From Pseudoalteromonas lipolytica (GTDB lineage Bacteria; Pseudomonadota; Gammaproteobacteria; Enterobacterales; Alteromonadaceae): a stretch of DNA of 64,000 nt. Both the position numbers and the translations under genes were made by a program. The stretch spans positions 169,558 to 233,557 of the forward strand of contig NZ_FPAZ01000002.1 in NCBI RefSeq assembly GCF_900116435.1, given 5' to 3'. Below the pieces are notes generated by a model, which was given only the letters and a program-made list of their open reading frames with translations, had not been told where the DNA came from and did not search any database. Of this stretch, positions 52,705 through 61,443 are shown one piece after another (positions within the stretch are counted from its first letter, which is position 1; each line of letters begins with the position of its first letter).

Positions 52705-53550
52705 ATGAAACAAACGGTTAGCGATTTTTGGCTTAATCACTCACAGACTATTATTGCGCTGGGCTACAAATTGGTGTTGGCGATTGTAATTTTGATTGCC
52801 AGTGCGCTTATCGCCAAGTCTGTGAAAAAGGCGATTAAAAACTCTCATTCAAAACTGAATAAAGTAGACGACACACTCTTGCCTATTTTGTCATCGGTTA
52901 CAGGCTATACGGTATATGTGATTGGTGGTGTGTTTATTTTAGATATTTTTGGCGTAAATACCGCAAGTTTGATTGCGTTAGTGGGGGCCGCAGGCCTCGC
53001 GATTGGTTTAGCGCTTAAAGATACTTTAAGTAATATTGCTGCTGGCATGATGTTACTTATTTTAAGGCCCTTTAAAGTGGGTGACTTTGTTGAAATAGGT
53101 TCAATGCAAGGAACAGTTTCTGAAGTTAATTTGTTCACCACTATTTTTCAAACCATCGATGGCTTATATATCGCATCACCGAACGGGATTGTGTGGGGCA
53201 ACAATATTAAAAACTTTACTCGAAATGGTAAACGCCGCATGGATATTGTTGTGGGTATTTCGTATGCCGATTCGATTGATGAAGGGTTCGATGTTTTAAA
53301 ACGTATTGCTGCCAGTGAACCTCGCTTACTTTTAGAGCCTGCACCTCACGTTATGGTATCGGCTATGGCCGAAAGTGCAGTTAATATACAGCTTAGAGCG
53401 TGGGCTAAAAATGACGATTATTGGCAAACGTATTGGGATTTAAATAAGCGCGTTAAAGAGTCAATCGAAGACGCAGGCTTAACGATTCCATTTCCGCAGC
53501 GTACCTTACACATACCCGAACGGCTTGTTACAAAAAGCGAGTCTGTGTGA
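52705..53550 (+). CDS. Small-conductance mechanosensitive channel, MscS family
   Basis: 281 residues. Three membrane helices, the third being the pore helix: SLIALVGAAGLAIGLALKDT, rich in Gly and Ala. Then the beta domain (RPFKVGDFVEIGSMQGTVSE, ASPNGIVWGNNIKNFTRNGK) and the alpha/beta cytosolic cage. The length matches E. coli MscS (286). It opens under high membrane tension to release solutes during osmotic down-shock. A strong hairpin terminator follows. Confidence 0.93.
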   Translation: MKQTVSDFWLNHSQTIIALGYKLVLAIVILIASALIAKSVKKAIKNSHSKLNKVDDTLLPILSSVTGYTVYVIGGVFILDIFGVNTASLIALVGAAGLAIGLALKDTLSNIAAGMMLLILRPFKVGDFVEIGSMQGTVSEVNLFTTIFQTIDGLYIASPNGIVWGNNIKNFTRNGKRRMDIVVGISYADSIDEGFDVLKRIAASEPRLLLEPAPHVMVSAMAESAVNIQLRAWAKNDDYWQTYWDLNKRVKESIEDAGLTIPFPQRTLHIPERLVTKSESV

Positions 53551-53578
53551 AATAAAAGCCACAACTGTGGCTTTTATT
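53551..53578 (+). terminator. Terminator after mscS
   Basis: AATAAAAGCCAC pairs with GTGGCTTTTATT on an AACT loop, directly after the stop codon. Confidence 0.85.
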
Positions 53579-53602
53579 GTTTAACCACCGTGGGTGGTAA
53601 CA

Positions 53603-53701
53603 ATGCATTATGGTAAAGATAAACAAACGCTCACTCAGGACCCAATTGCCAATGATGTTTTACAGTTTAACAACGACAAACGTCGACATCAGCACACATA
53701 A
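53603..53701 (+). CDS. Possible small hydrophilic protein (32 residues)
   Basis: ATG with GGGTGG six bases upstream, encoding a polar peptide (MHYGKDKQTLTQDPIANDVL ...) rich in His, Asp and Arg at the end, before TAA. It lies after the mscS terminator and before the hydrolase gene. No family known; could be chance. Confidence 0.3.
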   Translation: MHYGKDKQTLTQDPIANDVLQFNNDKRRHQHT

Positions 53702-53730
53702 GCTGTCGTTTCGATGGGTTAATAAATGGT

Positions 53731-54540
53731 ATGAACGGCATGAATACACAGTTTAAAAATAAACCACCCGTTGTCCTTATTCATGGTATGTGGAGCACCG
53801 CGGTGGCTATGCAAGACGTGGCGGCAGTATTTACGCAACAGGGCTTTGAAGTTCATGCATTAACGTTGCCAATGCATTTTGACAAATCAAGTTATACAAC
53901 GGCAGATAAACAGACATTAGCGAAGCTGCGCTTACAAGATTATGTTGCGTTTATTATGGCAGAAATAGCCAAGCTTGATAGGCCTGCCATTATAGTTGGT
54001 CATTCGATGGGTGGGTTACTGGCTCAATTGGTCGCAGCAAGGACGCATGTTGCCAAGCTTATTTTACTTTCATCAGCCGCACCGGGGGGGATCAATGCAT
54101 GGAGTTGGTCTGTTATTCGCACATTTGGACGTAATTTATTTTTATTTCCGCTATGGCGGCGGGTAACACACATCACGCTTGCGCAGATTCGTTATGGTAT
54201 TGCGAATACGCAACCTGATTCGGTTCAGCAGCTAATATATCAGCATGCGACTTATGAGTCGGGGCGGGCTACATTTCAAATGGGGGTAAGTGGCTTTTTT
54301 CCAACGGGTTATTCACGCGTTAATAGTGCATCAATTCGCTGCCCAATACTTATCATTGCGGGCAATAAAGACAGGGTGACCCCCATCAAAGCACAGCGAG
54401 CAATGGCAAAAAAATATGCCCGAAATAAGGCTCAGTTTATTGAGCTTGAAGGTGTTTGTCACTGGACTGTGGGCGGCGAGCATGTTGAAGTTGTCCGCAG
54501 CGCCATGTTGTCATGGCTGGCTGAGGACGCGCAAGCTTAA
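53731..54540 (+). CDS. Alpha/beta hydrolase
   Basis: 269 residues with the esterase/lipase fold: oxyanion segment VVLIHGMWSTA, nucleophile elbow GHSMGG (Ser near residue 92), Asp in IIAGNKDRVTP near residue 215, and His in GVCHWTVGGEH near residue 245. No signal peptide. Substrate unknown. The last four bases overlap the phnA-type gene on the other strand. Two ATG choices (53731 and 53740) are both plausible. Confidence 0.85.
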   Translation: MNGMNTQFKNKPPVVLIHGMWSTAVAMQDVAAVFTQQGFEVHALTLPMHFDKSSYTTADKQTLAKLRLQDYVAFIMAEIAKLDRPAIIVGHSMGGLLAQLVAARTHVAKLILLSSAAPGGINAWSWSVIRTFGRNLFLFPLWRRVTHITLAQIRYGIANTQPDSVQQLIYQHATYESGRATFQMGVSGFFPTGYSRVNSASIRCPILIIAGNKDRVTPIKAQRAMAKKYARNKAQFIELEGVCHWTVGGEHVEVVRSAMLSWLAEDAQA

Positions 54541-54872
54541 GCTTTCTTTACAAATTTTGCAGTGACCATCATTTCGCCGATACCGTCTACTTTACAGTCG
54601 AGCTCGTGGTCTTTTTTATCGAGCACTCGGCGAATAACAGCTTTGGTGCCAATTTTAATGACTTGTGAGCTGCCTTTGATTTTTAAATCTTTAGCAACTG
54701 TCACTTTGTCGCCATCTACCAATAAAGTGCCGTTGGCATCTTTTACTGTGATCACGTCATCGCTATTTACAGCCGTTGGATTCCATTCATGCCCACATTC
54801 AGGGCATATGAGGTTATTTTGATCTGGGTATACGTATTCCGATTGACACTTTGGGCAAGGAGGGGTCGACAT
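54537..54872 (-). CDS. yjdM: PhnA (YjdM) family zinc-ribbon protein
   Basis: 111 residues. The N-terminal zinc ribbon has CPKCQ and CPECGHEWNP, followed by the PhnA domain DSDDVITVKDANGTLL-like segment (here NSDDVITVKDANGTLLVDGD) and KIKGSSQVIKIGTKAVIRRV. Once thought to be phosphonoacetate hydrolase, the family has no proven phosphonate role in E. coli, and no phosphonate gene is nearby. Intact and likely expressed; function open. Confidence 0.9.
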   Translation of the reverse strand: MSTPPCPKCQSEYVYPDQNNLICPECGHEWNPTAVNSDDVITVKDANGTLLVDGDKVTVAKDLKIKGSSQVIKIGTKAVIRRVLDKKDHELDCKVDGIGEMMVTAKFVKKA

Positions 54873-54971
54873 AAACTACACCTAGGTTAATTTTATTTGC
54901 GCTTATATTAATGGCTAATGGTGCACTATGCGAGCCTAAGTTACTTACAAATACACCATCATGGCATTGTA

Positions 54972-55541
54972 TTAGGGGGTTTCCAGTGTTTTGCTCACAG
55001 AAAAAATGCCTCTTAAATCGCCTAGTTTATACCCAGTTGCTAAGTCGTTAGGGTAATGATTATTGAGCGCTTGTTTTACCTCTGGTGATATTTTTTCACC
55101 GTGACAGGCTAAACACACCGGGGCAACTTTTATGGCTTTGGCAAAGCGAAACTGACCATCGCGGGTGGTTGAAAATGTGACATTCTCGATGCTTTCGCTG
55201 TTTCGTAGCATGTCCAGAAGTTCGGCTATTTTCTCGGCCTCCCAACCATCGGGTTTATTGTTCGGGTTTCGGTTTTTGCTGCTTTTACGAGCGACTTTCC
55301 AGCCATTGATTGACAAACTTTCAGCGATAGCGGGCGCCTTCATTTGGCACACATCAATCCCTGCAACAAGCCCACCTTGCTGTATTGCCTCACCAAGTTC
55401 AGATTTGAGTGTGTTTGCAAATAATGCAATGCGCTCAACGGCTTCGCTCTCCAAACTCGCGATATTTGGCGGTGTTGTTTGTGCATAGCTCATTGAACTG
55501 AAAAGTACTAAAAGACCGCTGACTCTTTTTGCTGTGACCAT
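54972..55541 (-). CDS. DUF3365 (Tll0287-like) exported haem protein
   Basis: 189 residues from the ATG at 55541, which has GAG nine bases upstream and begins a good signal peptide (MVTAKRVSGLLVLFSSMSYA). A single c-type haem motif CLACH lies near residue 143. DUF3365 domains resemble PAS-fold haem sensors and are found in sensor kinases or, as here, alone in the periplasm. C near residue 70 (IDVCQMKAPAI) is also conserved in the family. A 26-bp palindrome covers its promoter. Redox or gas sensing is possible; no cytochrome maturation gene is adjacent. Confidence 0.78.
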   Translation of the reverse strand: MVTAKRVSGLLVLFSSMSYAQTTPPNIASLESEAVERIALFANTLKSELGEAIQQGGLVAGIDVCQMKAPAIAESLSINGWKVARKSSKNRNPNNKPDGWEAEKIAELLDMLRNSESIENVTFSTTRDGQFRFAKAIKVAPVCLACHGEKISPEVKQALNNHYPNDLATGYKLGDLRGIFSVSKTLETP

Positions 55542-55551
55542 GGTGATTCTC

Positions 55552-55577
55552 ATTATATTAGTTATAACTAATATAAT
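55552..55577. promoter_or_regulatory. 26-bp perfect palindrome over the DUF3365 promoter
   Basis: The arms are ATTATATTAGTTA and its exact complement, with centre at 55564/55565. It contains a TATAAT-like -10 on the minus strand and lies 11 bases before the chosen start. Such a long symmetric site suggests a strong dimeric (MarR- or TetR-type) repressor. No regulator gene is adjacent. Confidence 0.6.
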
Positions 55578-55786
55578 AGGGTAGATTTTAAGATTTTGCG
55601 AATAGCGTGTGGTCATAGGCCGAATTGAAAGCAGGGATGTTGATTTAACCCTATTAATGCACATGTTTTTATTCATCGTAGAGGTTTATTTTAGAGCGTT
55701 TAGTGTTGTTTTGAACGCACCTAAAACTGGTGTAAATAAGCGCAATTAGTTATTGTGGGACTTTAATAGCGTAGAGAATAATAATT

Positions 55787-56251
55787 ATGAAATATGTATT
55801 GAGTGCCTTTGTGGTGCTTTTGTCAACGACGCTGTTTGCCGCTGAAGCGCCCTATGCTGGCGATATAACGGTTGCAGACTTACTTAAAAACTACGCTGAA
55901 TTTAGCGAAGAATATGAAGACTATTCGCCAAGCGAAAATGACCTAAACACAATAAAAGCACTGCAAGGCAAGCAAGCTTTAGTTTTTTTAGGCACGTGGT
56001 GCCATGATTCAAAACGCGAAGTACCGCGCTTTTTAAAATTGCTTGATATGGCTAAAGTGCAACTTGGTTCATTGCGTTTAGTTGCGGTTGGCTACGACAA
56101 GCTCGACCCTAACGGCCTCGCAAAGAAGCATGACTTACGTTACACCCCTACCATCATTATCAGTGATGATGGCACAGAACTTACCCGAATGATTGAAAAG
56201 CCTCAGCAAAGTATTGCCCGCGATCTTACGGGGCAGGATCAAATTCAATAA
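55787..56251 (+). CDS. Exported thioredoxin-like protein with CxxS site
   Basis: 154 residues. Signal peptide 1-18 (cut LFA). The thioredoxin fold has LVFLGTWCHDSKREVPRFLK, where the usual CxxC is C-H-D-S, and a cis-Pro segment LRYTPTIIISDDG. With one cysteine it cannot do ordinary dithiol exchange, but could reduce by a monothiol route or act as an isomerase-like binder. Its last 26 bases overlap the end of the EAL gene on the other strand. Periplasmic by prediction. Confidence 0.8.
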   Translation: MKYVLSAFVVLLSTTLFAAEAPYAGDITVADLLKNYAEFSEEYEDYSPSENDLNTIKALQGKQALVFLGTWCHDSKREVPRFLKLLDMAKVQLGSLRLVAVGYDKLDPNGLAKKHDLRYTPTIIISDDGTELTRMIEKPQQSIARDLTGQDQIQ

Positions 56252-58760
56252 ACTTTTCGATTGGTAATGGCATTGAAATTAAATACCCTTGAATGTAATC
56301 AATGCCTTTATCACTGACCAGTTGCCATTGTTCTGAGCTTTCGACCCCCTCGGCAGTGATGGTTAAGTTTAAATGATGCGCCAAGTCACTCATGGTTTGT
56401 AAAAAAAGACCGTCACGCGGGTTTTCGACGCAATTACAAATAAACGCACGGTCTATTTTCACGTTATCAAGGGGGAATTGCTGTATGGACGCAAGCGATG
56501 AATAACCCGTTCCAAAGTCATCAAGCGATAAATCAAAGCCCGCTGTTTTTAGTTTGTGCATTAAGCTAATGGCATATTGTGTGTTTTGAAAAAGAGCAGA
56601 CTCAGTGATCTCAAGGTTTATTTCTTGATCCGCCGGGAACAAGGTCATTTTTTCTTGGCTTAAACGTTTTACGAGATGCGCATCTGAAAACTGTTTACGA
56701 GACAGGTTTATCGACATTCTTATACGAATGTTATTTTCCACTAATCGGTGACAGTCTTCAGCGACTTTGGCAATGATCCACCGCGATAATAAGTTGATCA
56801 ACGCAGACTGCTCTGCAATGGCGATAAATTCGTTTGGTGACACATAGCCCCTAACAGGATGCTGCCACCTAACTAATGCCTCGCATGCAACCAACGCCCC
56901 TGTTTTGGTATTAAGAATGGGTTGGTAAACCATACTCAATTGCTTACCGGTAGAGAGGGCGTGACGCAAATCACTTTCTAAGTCGCTCTTTGCTATCAGC
57001 TTATCTTTTAGAGACTGGCTGTAAATAGTGAATGTTTTTTCTAAGCTATGGCACTCATTCATTGCAATAAGTGCCGTATTAATTTGCTCTCTTGCATCGA
57101 GACTTTGTAAATGAGGGTAACCCACACCAATATAAAAATGATAAAAGTGGGCCGTGCCTGCGGTTTCAATTAAACCAGCAACTTGGTGTTGAAGTTTATC
57201 AACAAAGGTTGCAAGCTTTTCATCAATAATAGCTTCTTTTAACAGCATTAGAAAACACCCGGGTTTAATATGAGCGCAAAATGCGTGGTAGTGCTCTGCA
57301 AACTCTATTAAACGATTGGCAATGATTATTTGTAATTCGTTTATGAAATTATGACCATAGATATCTTCGAGTTGTCGAAAGCCTTTTATTTCAGCGCATA
57401 ACAAGGTAAGTCCTGAGTTATATTGATTTTGAGGACATAAGCTGGTGATGTATTTTTCAGTGTAATGGCGATTAGCCAGTCCGGTCATTGGATCAAAATT
57501 AGCTTGCCGATAGAGTTCATGTTGCTGGTGTTTTTCGTCACTGACGTCTTCGACAGTCCCCACTAAAGTGTTGGTTTTAAAGTTCCACTCTGCAAGTTCG
57601 TGAAACCAGCGCTTTTCGCCATTAATTTTTATGGTGTACTCAAGCTCTATAGGCGTATTTGGGCGTGAATTGATAAAATTTAAAAAGGCATTTTTATAAA
57701 AACTGTCGATGCTGTTACAGATAGCGTTGATCGTTTGTTCTGCCGAATCTGAGTTAAAAAGCACTTTGGCTTGGGCTGATAAATGACGCGTTCCCGTATC
57801 GGGTGATAAGTGCCAGCTCCCCACACCACTCAATGATTGTGCTTGTTTGAGTGCTAACGCTTGTTCTGAAAGTTCGACTGTTTGTTTTTGCACTAATTCT
57901 TCTAAATTATGCTCGTGCTCGCGAAGACGCGCCGTGATAAAAAACAAATAACAGCTGATAGATGACAACAGCAGTGAGAACAGCAGTAAAACAGCAATTT
58001 CGGTGTGACTACGCAATATAAATTGGTCTTTAATGCCGACTACCCATTGCTGATTTTTTATCATGATCGGCTGAGTTAGCCATTCACTTTCATCAAACGT
58101 CTGATTAGCGAGTAAAGGCCGGTAATTGGTGTCTTGTTTTTGCCAGACTTCAAAACGATGAGATGCAGAGGCAAGTTTAGGTTTAATATTGCTTATAAAT
58201 TCAGGAAAGCGCAGCACAGCAATACTAAACCCCCAAAGGGTGTCTTGTTTAAAAATAGGTAAGCGTGCGACTAACCCTTGTCCACCTTGTGAGAGCTCTT
58301 TAGGCCCATCAAGTTGCATTTGTTTGGTTTGTATCGTTTTTTGCAAAGAATCTTGGATGGTTTTGTTTTTGAATAAGTCTGCATTGATGACACTTTCATG
58401 GCTTAGTAATGGATAGCTGTAGGCAATAATTCCGTTTGGCGCCAACTGGATCGTTTGGCTGCCATCGCTGTGATTAAGGATTTGTTTGGCGAGTGTTTCG
58501 AACTGCTCTTGTGTGTATGAATAGTCACGCATTGCTGCGCGCACTAAATAAGGGCCTTGAAGGGCATTGAGAATGGCCTTTTCAACATCGCTACTGTAAC
58601 TATTCAGAATCGTTTTTTGTTCCAGCTCATGCATTTCTTGCCTATCAAAATACACCTTGAATGCAATCGTTGAAAATAAGCCGAAACTAATGATAAAGGA
58701 AAGTAACGATTGAGAGATTTTATTTTTCTTCAGCAAGGGCATCCCTAAACTCTTAGGCAA
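56226..58760 (-). CDS. CHASE-PAS-GGDEF-EAL membrane protein
   Basis: 844 residues. First membrane helix about 17-36. The periplasmic CHASE sensor domain about 70-240 has IQLAPNGIIAYSYPLLSHES, LDGPKELSQGGQGLVARLPIF and LWGFSIAVLRF. Second helix about 252-275, then a coiled coil, a PAS-like part, GGDEF-like about 425-555 (NFDPMTGLANRHYTEKYI). The catalytic GG(D/E)EF loop reads KPGCF, so cyclase activity is very likely lost. The EAL domain (about 590-840) is complete: CEALVRWQHP, SINLSRKQF, LEITESAL, LSLDDFGTGYSSLA, VKIDRAFI, AEGVES and IQGYLISMP. Predicted c-di-GMP phosphodiesterase responding to an external ligand. ATG at 58742 is an alternative start. Confidence 0.88.
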   Translation of the reverse strand: MPKSLGMPLLKKNKISQSLLSFIISFGLFSTIAFKVYFDRQEMHELEQKTILNSYSSDVEKAILNALQGPYLVRAAMRDYSYTQEQFETLAKQILNHSDGSQTIQLAPNGIIAYSYPLLSHESVINADLFKNKTIQDSLQKTIQTKQMQLDGPKELSQGGQGLVARLPIFKQDTLWGFSIAVLRFPEFISNIKPKLASASHRFEVWQKQDTNYRPLLANQTFDESEWLTQPIMIKNQQWVVGIKDQFILRSHTEIAVLLLFSLLLSSISCYLFFITARLREHEHNLEELVQKQTVELSEQALALKQAQSLSGVGSWHLSPDTGTRHLSAQAKVLFNSDSAEQTINAICNSIDSFYKNAFLNFINSRPNTPIELEYTIKINGEKRWFHELAEWNFKTNTLVGTVEDVSDEKHQQHELYRQANFDPMTGLANRHYTEKYITSLCPQNQYNSGLTLLCAEIKGFRQLEDIYGHNFINELQIIIANRLIEFAEHYHAFCAHIKPGCFLMLLKEAIIDEKLATFVDKLQHQVAGLIETAGTAHFYHFYIGVGYPHLQSLDAREQINTALIAMNECHSLEKTFTIYSQSLKDKLIAKSDLESDLRHALSTGKQLSMVYQPILNTKTGALVACEALVRWQHPVRGYVSPNEFIAIAEQSALINLLSRWIIAKVAEDCHRLVENNIRIRMSINLSRKQFSDAHLVKRLSQEKMTLFPADQEINLEITESALFQNTQYAISLMHKLKTAGFDLSLDDFGTGYSSLASIQQFPLDNVKIDRAFICNCVENPRDGLFLQTMSDLAHHLNLTITAEGVESSEQWQLVSDKGIDYIQGYLISMPLPIEKFIEFDPAP

Positions 58761-58910
58761 TTAAAGTATGAAATTACTTACTGAAAAATACTAGTTTAGG
58801 GTTGCTTTATTGTCTAGCAAAGCTCAATAATTACTCATCAATTTCAACAAAATAGCAAAATGTAACAGACCAGATTACAATAACTTGCAAATACTTAAGA
58901 AAGAACTCCT

Positions 58911-59498
58911 ATGTACCAAGCTGTAATAAAAGCAATAGATAATGCAAATAATGCTGATCCAAATAGTGTGAAGTTCGAGGGGCAGTCATATGCAAAAGAA
59001 TTCCTTTATGCGATGCGTATGACAGACATGCTAACGCGTTTTAAACCTGACGCTGATGAGTTAATGCACATTGCTGCACGAGGTCAGCATATTGAACGTT
59101 GGCGCTCACCTCGCAGTGATTTCCCTTTAGGTAAGCAGGGTTATTATCAGTGGCGAGGCGCGTTATACGATTTTCATGCTGAGCGAGTGACTGCGCTAAT
59201 GAAAACTGCGGGCTATTCAATAGCTGATTGTGAGCGTGTGTATGCTGCGGTTGCTAAAAAGAACATTAAACATAACCCTGACAGCCAGCTGATAGAAGAT
59301 ATTGCAAGTTTGGTATTTATTGAGCATTACATGCTTGATTTTTCAATGAGTAAACCTGATTACGACGAGGCGAAATGGCTGGGGATCATTCGTAAAACAT
59401 GGCAAAAAATGTCGAGTGAAGCACATGAGTTTGTTTTAGGTGGGCAAATCGCATTGCCAGAACCATTAAAACCGCTTATTTTAAAAGCGCTTAACTAA
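58911..59498 (+). CDS. DUF4202 family protein
   Basis: 195 residues. The family pattern is visible: SYAKEFLYAMRMTDMLTRF, AARGQHIERWRSPRSDFPLG, and EDIASLVFIEHYMLDF. Conserved His and Asp residues suggest an HD-like metal site, but no activity is known to me. ATG preceded by AAGAAAG. It is followed 21 bases later by a zinc-ribbon gene on the same strand. Confidence 0.8.
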   Translation: MYQAVIKAIDNANNADPNSVKFEGQSYAKEFLYAMRMTDMLTRFKPDADELMHIAARGQHIERWRSPRSDFPLGKQGYYQWRGALYDFHAERVTALMKTAGYSIADCERVYAAVAKKNIKHNPDSQLIEDIASLVFIEHYMLDFSMSKPDYDEAKWLGIIRKTWQKMSSEAHEFVLGGQIALPEPLKPLILKALN

Positions 59499-59519
59499 TA
59501 TTAAAAACAAGGATGTTTT

Positions 59520-60035
59520 ATGGATTGTCCACGCACAAATACACCCCTTAATGAGGTGAGTATTGGCGATACTAAGGTGTATTTTTCATCAACGGGTGGC
59601 GTGTTTTTTGATAATCGGCAAATATTTCACTTCAGCGATCCCAATTTAAAAACAGCACAGGTGTTGGTCGCACACTTACAAACATTACCGACAGAATGCA
59701 TTGATCTTACCAAGCGGATTAATTGCCCTAAGTGCCCTGATATCGTGATGATGCGGCGTTTTTTTACCCCGCTTAAAGTAGTTGAGTTAGATGAGTGCCC
59801 CAACTGTGCCGCGATTTGGCTTGATAATGGTGAACTTGAAAAAATTCATGAAAATCACCTAACCCCAAAAGAACGTGAACTATTACGTCTCGATATGGCA
59901 AACAACCATGGCTTTATTCAAGTTAAGATCCCAAAAAGGCGTTATTCTGTTGATGCTGAAAAACCAGAATCTAAGGCAAGCTCATCATTAGAAAAACTGG
60001 CAGAGCTGGCATACTTATCGCTTTTGAATGGCTGA
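59520..60035 (+). CDS. TFIIB-type zinc-ribbon protein
   Basis: 171 residues. Paired cysteine motifs of the zf-TFIIB family: INCPKCPDIVMM and ELDECPNCAAIWLDNGELEK, with a third N-terminal MDCPRTNTPL. The rest is polar. Genes of this family often lie beside small membrane-protein genes, as here (next gene overlaps by eight bases). Role unknown. Confidence 0.78.
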   Translation: MDCPRTNTPLNEVSIGDTKVYFSSTGGVFFDNRQIFHFSDPNLKTAQVLVAHLQTLPTECIDLTKRINCPKCPDIVMMRRFFTPLKVVELDECPNCAAIWLDNGELEKIHENHLTPKERELLRLDMANNHGFIQVKIPKRRYSVDAEKPESKASSSLEKLAELAYLSLLNG

Positions 60036-60255
60036 TAACCTATATAAAGCCCCTGAGGCTGAGCTAACTCGCAAAGCTATGTACCTCTCGAAACTTCGAG
60101 ATTTAGCTATTTGTGACGTACTGTTTTCTTTTCTAGGGCGTTTAAATCGTAAACAGTTCTGGTTTCGACGATGGTATTTTTTAAATTTGTTCACTTTTAA
60201 AAAGCCTGTGTCAGCGAAGACACAGGCTTTTTATTACACGTTTAGCGTGTTATAG
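60028..60255 (+). CDS. DUF805-like protein, truncated
   Basis: 75 residues. The segment LFSFLGRLNRKQFWFRRWYF matches the start of DUF805 membrane proteins (F-x-GRxxRxxFW), but the four helices that should follow are missing. The frame instead reads through a strong terminator hairpin and stops. Its start overlaps the previous gene by eight bases. Either a decayed gene or a short form; I favour decay. Confidence 0.5.
   Translation: MADNLYKAPEAELTRKAMYLSKLRDLAICDVLFSFLGRLNRKQFWFRRWYFLNLFTFKKPVSAKTQAFYYTFSVL
60201..60234. terminator. Strong, probably bidirectional terminator
   Basis: AAAGCCTGTGTC pairs with GACACAGGCTTT (12 bp, 6-nt loop), with A and T runs on both sides. It lies between the DUF805-like frame and the convergent oxidoreductase gene. 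Confidence 0.9.
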
Positions 60256-61248
60256 CTTAACCAGCATTTTGCCCTTATTCTTACCTTCGAATAAACCAAG
60301 AAAAGCATTTACGGCATTTTCTATGCCTTCGTATACTGTTTCTTCAGACTTAACTTTACCTTCACTGAGCCATGCGCCCATTTGCTCTATAAATTCAGGG
60401 AATTGGTCAAAATAATCAATAACAATAAAGCCCTGTACGGTTAACTTTTTAGAGTTAATGAAGAATAAGTTATTTGGCCCAGGTTGCGCCGTGTCGTTGT
60501 TGTAACCTGAGATCATGCCACAAACAGGAATGCGGCCGTAATCGTTCATCACATTTAATGCTGCTTCAAGGTGGTCGCCACCGACATTTTCAAAGTAAAC
60601 ATCAATCCCTTGTGGAGCGGCTTGCTGAAGTGCTTGAGTAAGGTTTTCAACGGTTTTGTAGTTGATTACAGCATCAACCCCTAAGTCTTTTACCATGCGA
60701 GCTTTTTCATCTGAACCCACCGAGGCGATAACTTTACAGCCTTTTAGCTTAGCAATTTGGCACACAACACTGCCGACTGCGCCAGATGCAGCAGACACAA
60801 ACACAGTGTCTGTTTCTTTTAGAGTGATAACTTTTGTAAGGCCTGCCCATGCAGTTAAACCTGTCATACCCATGGTGTTTAAAAATAATTGATCAGGCAG
60901 TGGTACATCAGGTAACAGGGTTAAGTCGCTGCCATCGCTAATGTGTGCAGTGCGCCAGCCACTAAGGTGAGTTACTTTACTGCCAACAGGAAATTGATTG
61001 TTACGTGATTCAATTACTTCGCCAATGGCACCGCCATCCATAACGTCGTTTAATTTAAAGGGTTCGATGTAAGATTCACGATCTATCATACGTGGGCGCA
61101 TGTAAGGGTCGACTGACATCCAGGTGTTTTTAATTAAGACTTCGCCATCTTGTAGTTCAGGCAATGTTATTTCTACTTGCTTGAAGTTATTGTGGGTCGG
61201 CATGCCTGTAGGGCGTGATACTAAATGAATCTGTTGACTTGTAGCCAT
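60250..61248 (-). CDS. NADP-dependent oxidoreductase, CurA/leukotriene B4 dehydrogenase type
   Basis: 332 residues, zinc-free MDR enzyme: MSVDPYMRPRMIDRESYIEP, AASGAVGSVVCQIAKLKGCK in the Rossmann fold, and VYFENVGGDHLEAALNVMND. It is a paralogue of the CurA-type gene at 34123-35154. It should reduce reactive enones or quinones with NADPH. It is divergent from an OhrR-type regulator, and two identical palindromes lie between them, so induction by peroxides or electrophiles is likely. GAGG precedes the ATG. Confidence 0.88.
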   Translation of the reverse strand: MATSQQIHLVSRPTGMPTHNNFKQVEITLPELQDGEVLIKNTWMSVDPYMRPRMIDRESYIEPFKLNDVMDGGAIGEVIESRNNQFPVGSKVTHLSGWRTAHISDGSDLTLLPDVPLPDQLFLNTMGMTGLTAWAGLTKVITLKETDTVFVSAASGAVGSVVCQIAKLKGCKVIASVGSDEKARMVKDLGVDAVINYKTVENLTQALQQAAPQGIDVYFENVGGDHLEAALNVMNDYGRIPVCGMISGYNNDTAQPGPNNLFFINSKKLTVQGFIVIDYFDQFPEFIEQMGAWLSEGKVKSEETVYEGIENAVNAFLGLFEGKNKGKMLVKL

Positions 61249-61313
61249 AAAAACCTCGTATTTTTTAATCTAGCAATGCTAGTGAAATAACAAACTAATA
61301 TCCACGCAAAACA

Positions 61314-61325
61314 TTTGCGCGCAAA
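61314..61325. promoter_or_regulatory. Palindrome TTTGCGCGCAAA, copy 1 (OhrR-type operator)
   Basis: Perfect 12-bp palindrome 66 bases before the oxidoreductase start. Identical to copy 2, centres 70 bp apart. Confidence 0.65.
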
Positions 61326-61383
61326 CTATTTGTGATCAATTTAATGATCTTTTAGGCAAATGGCAAGTGTTATTCGAAAATAA

Positions 61384-61395
61384 TTTGCGCGCAAA
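61384..61395. promoter_or_regulatory. Palindrome TTTGCGCGCAAA, copy 2 (OhrR-type operator)
   Basis: Same 12-bp palindrome 49 bases before the regulator start, well placed for autoregulation. Confidence 0.65.
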
Positions 61396-61443
61396 GTAAA
61401 TTAACGTAATAATAGCCGCAGTAATTATCTTTAAGGCACTGCA

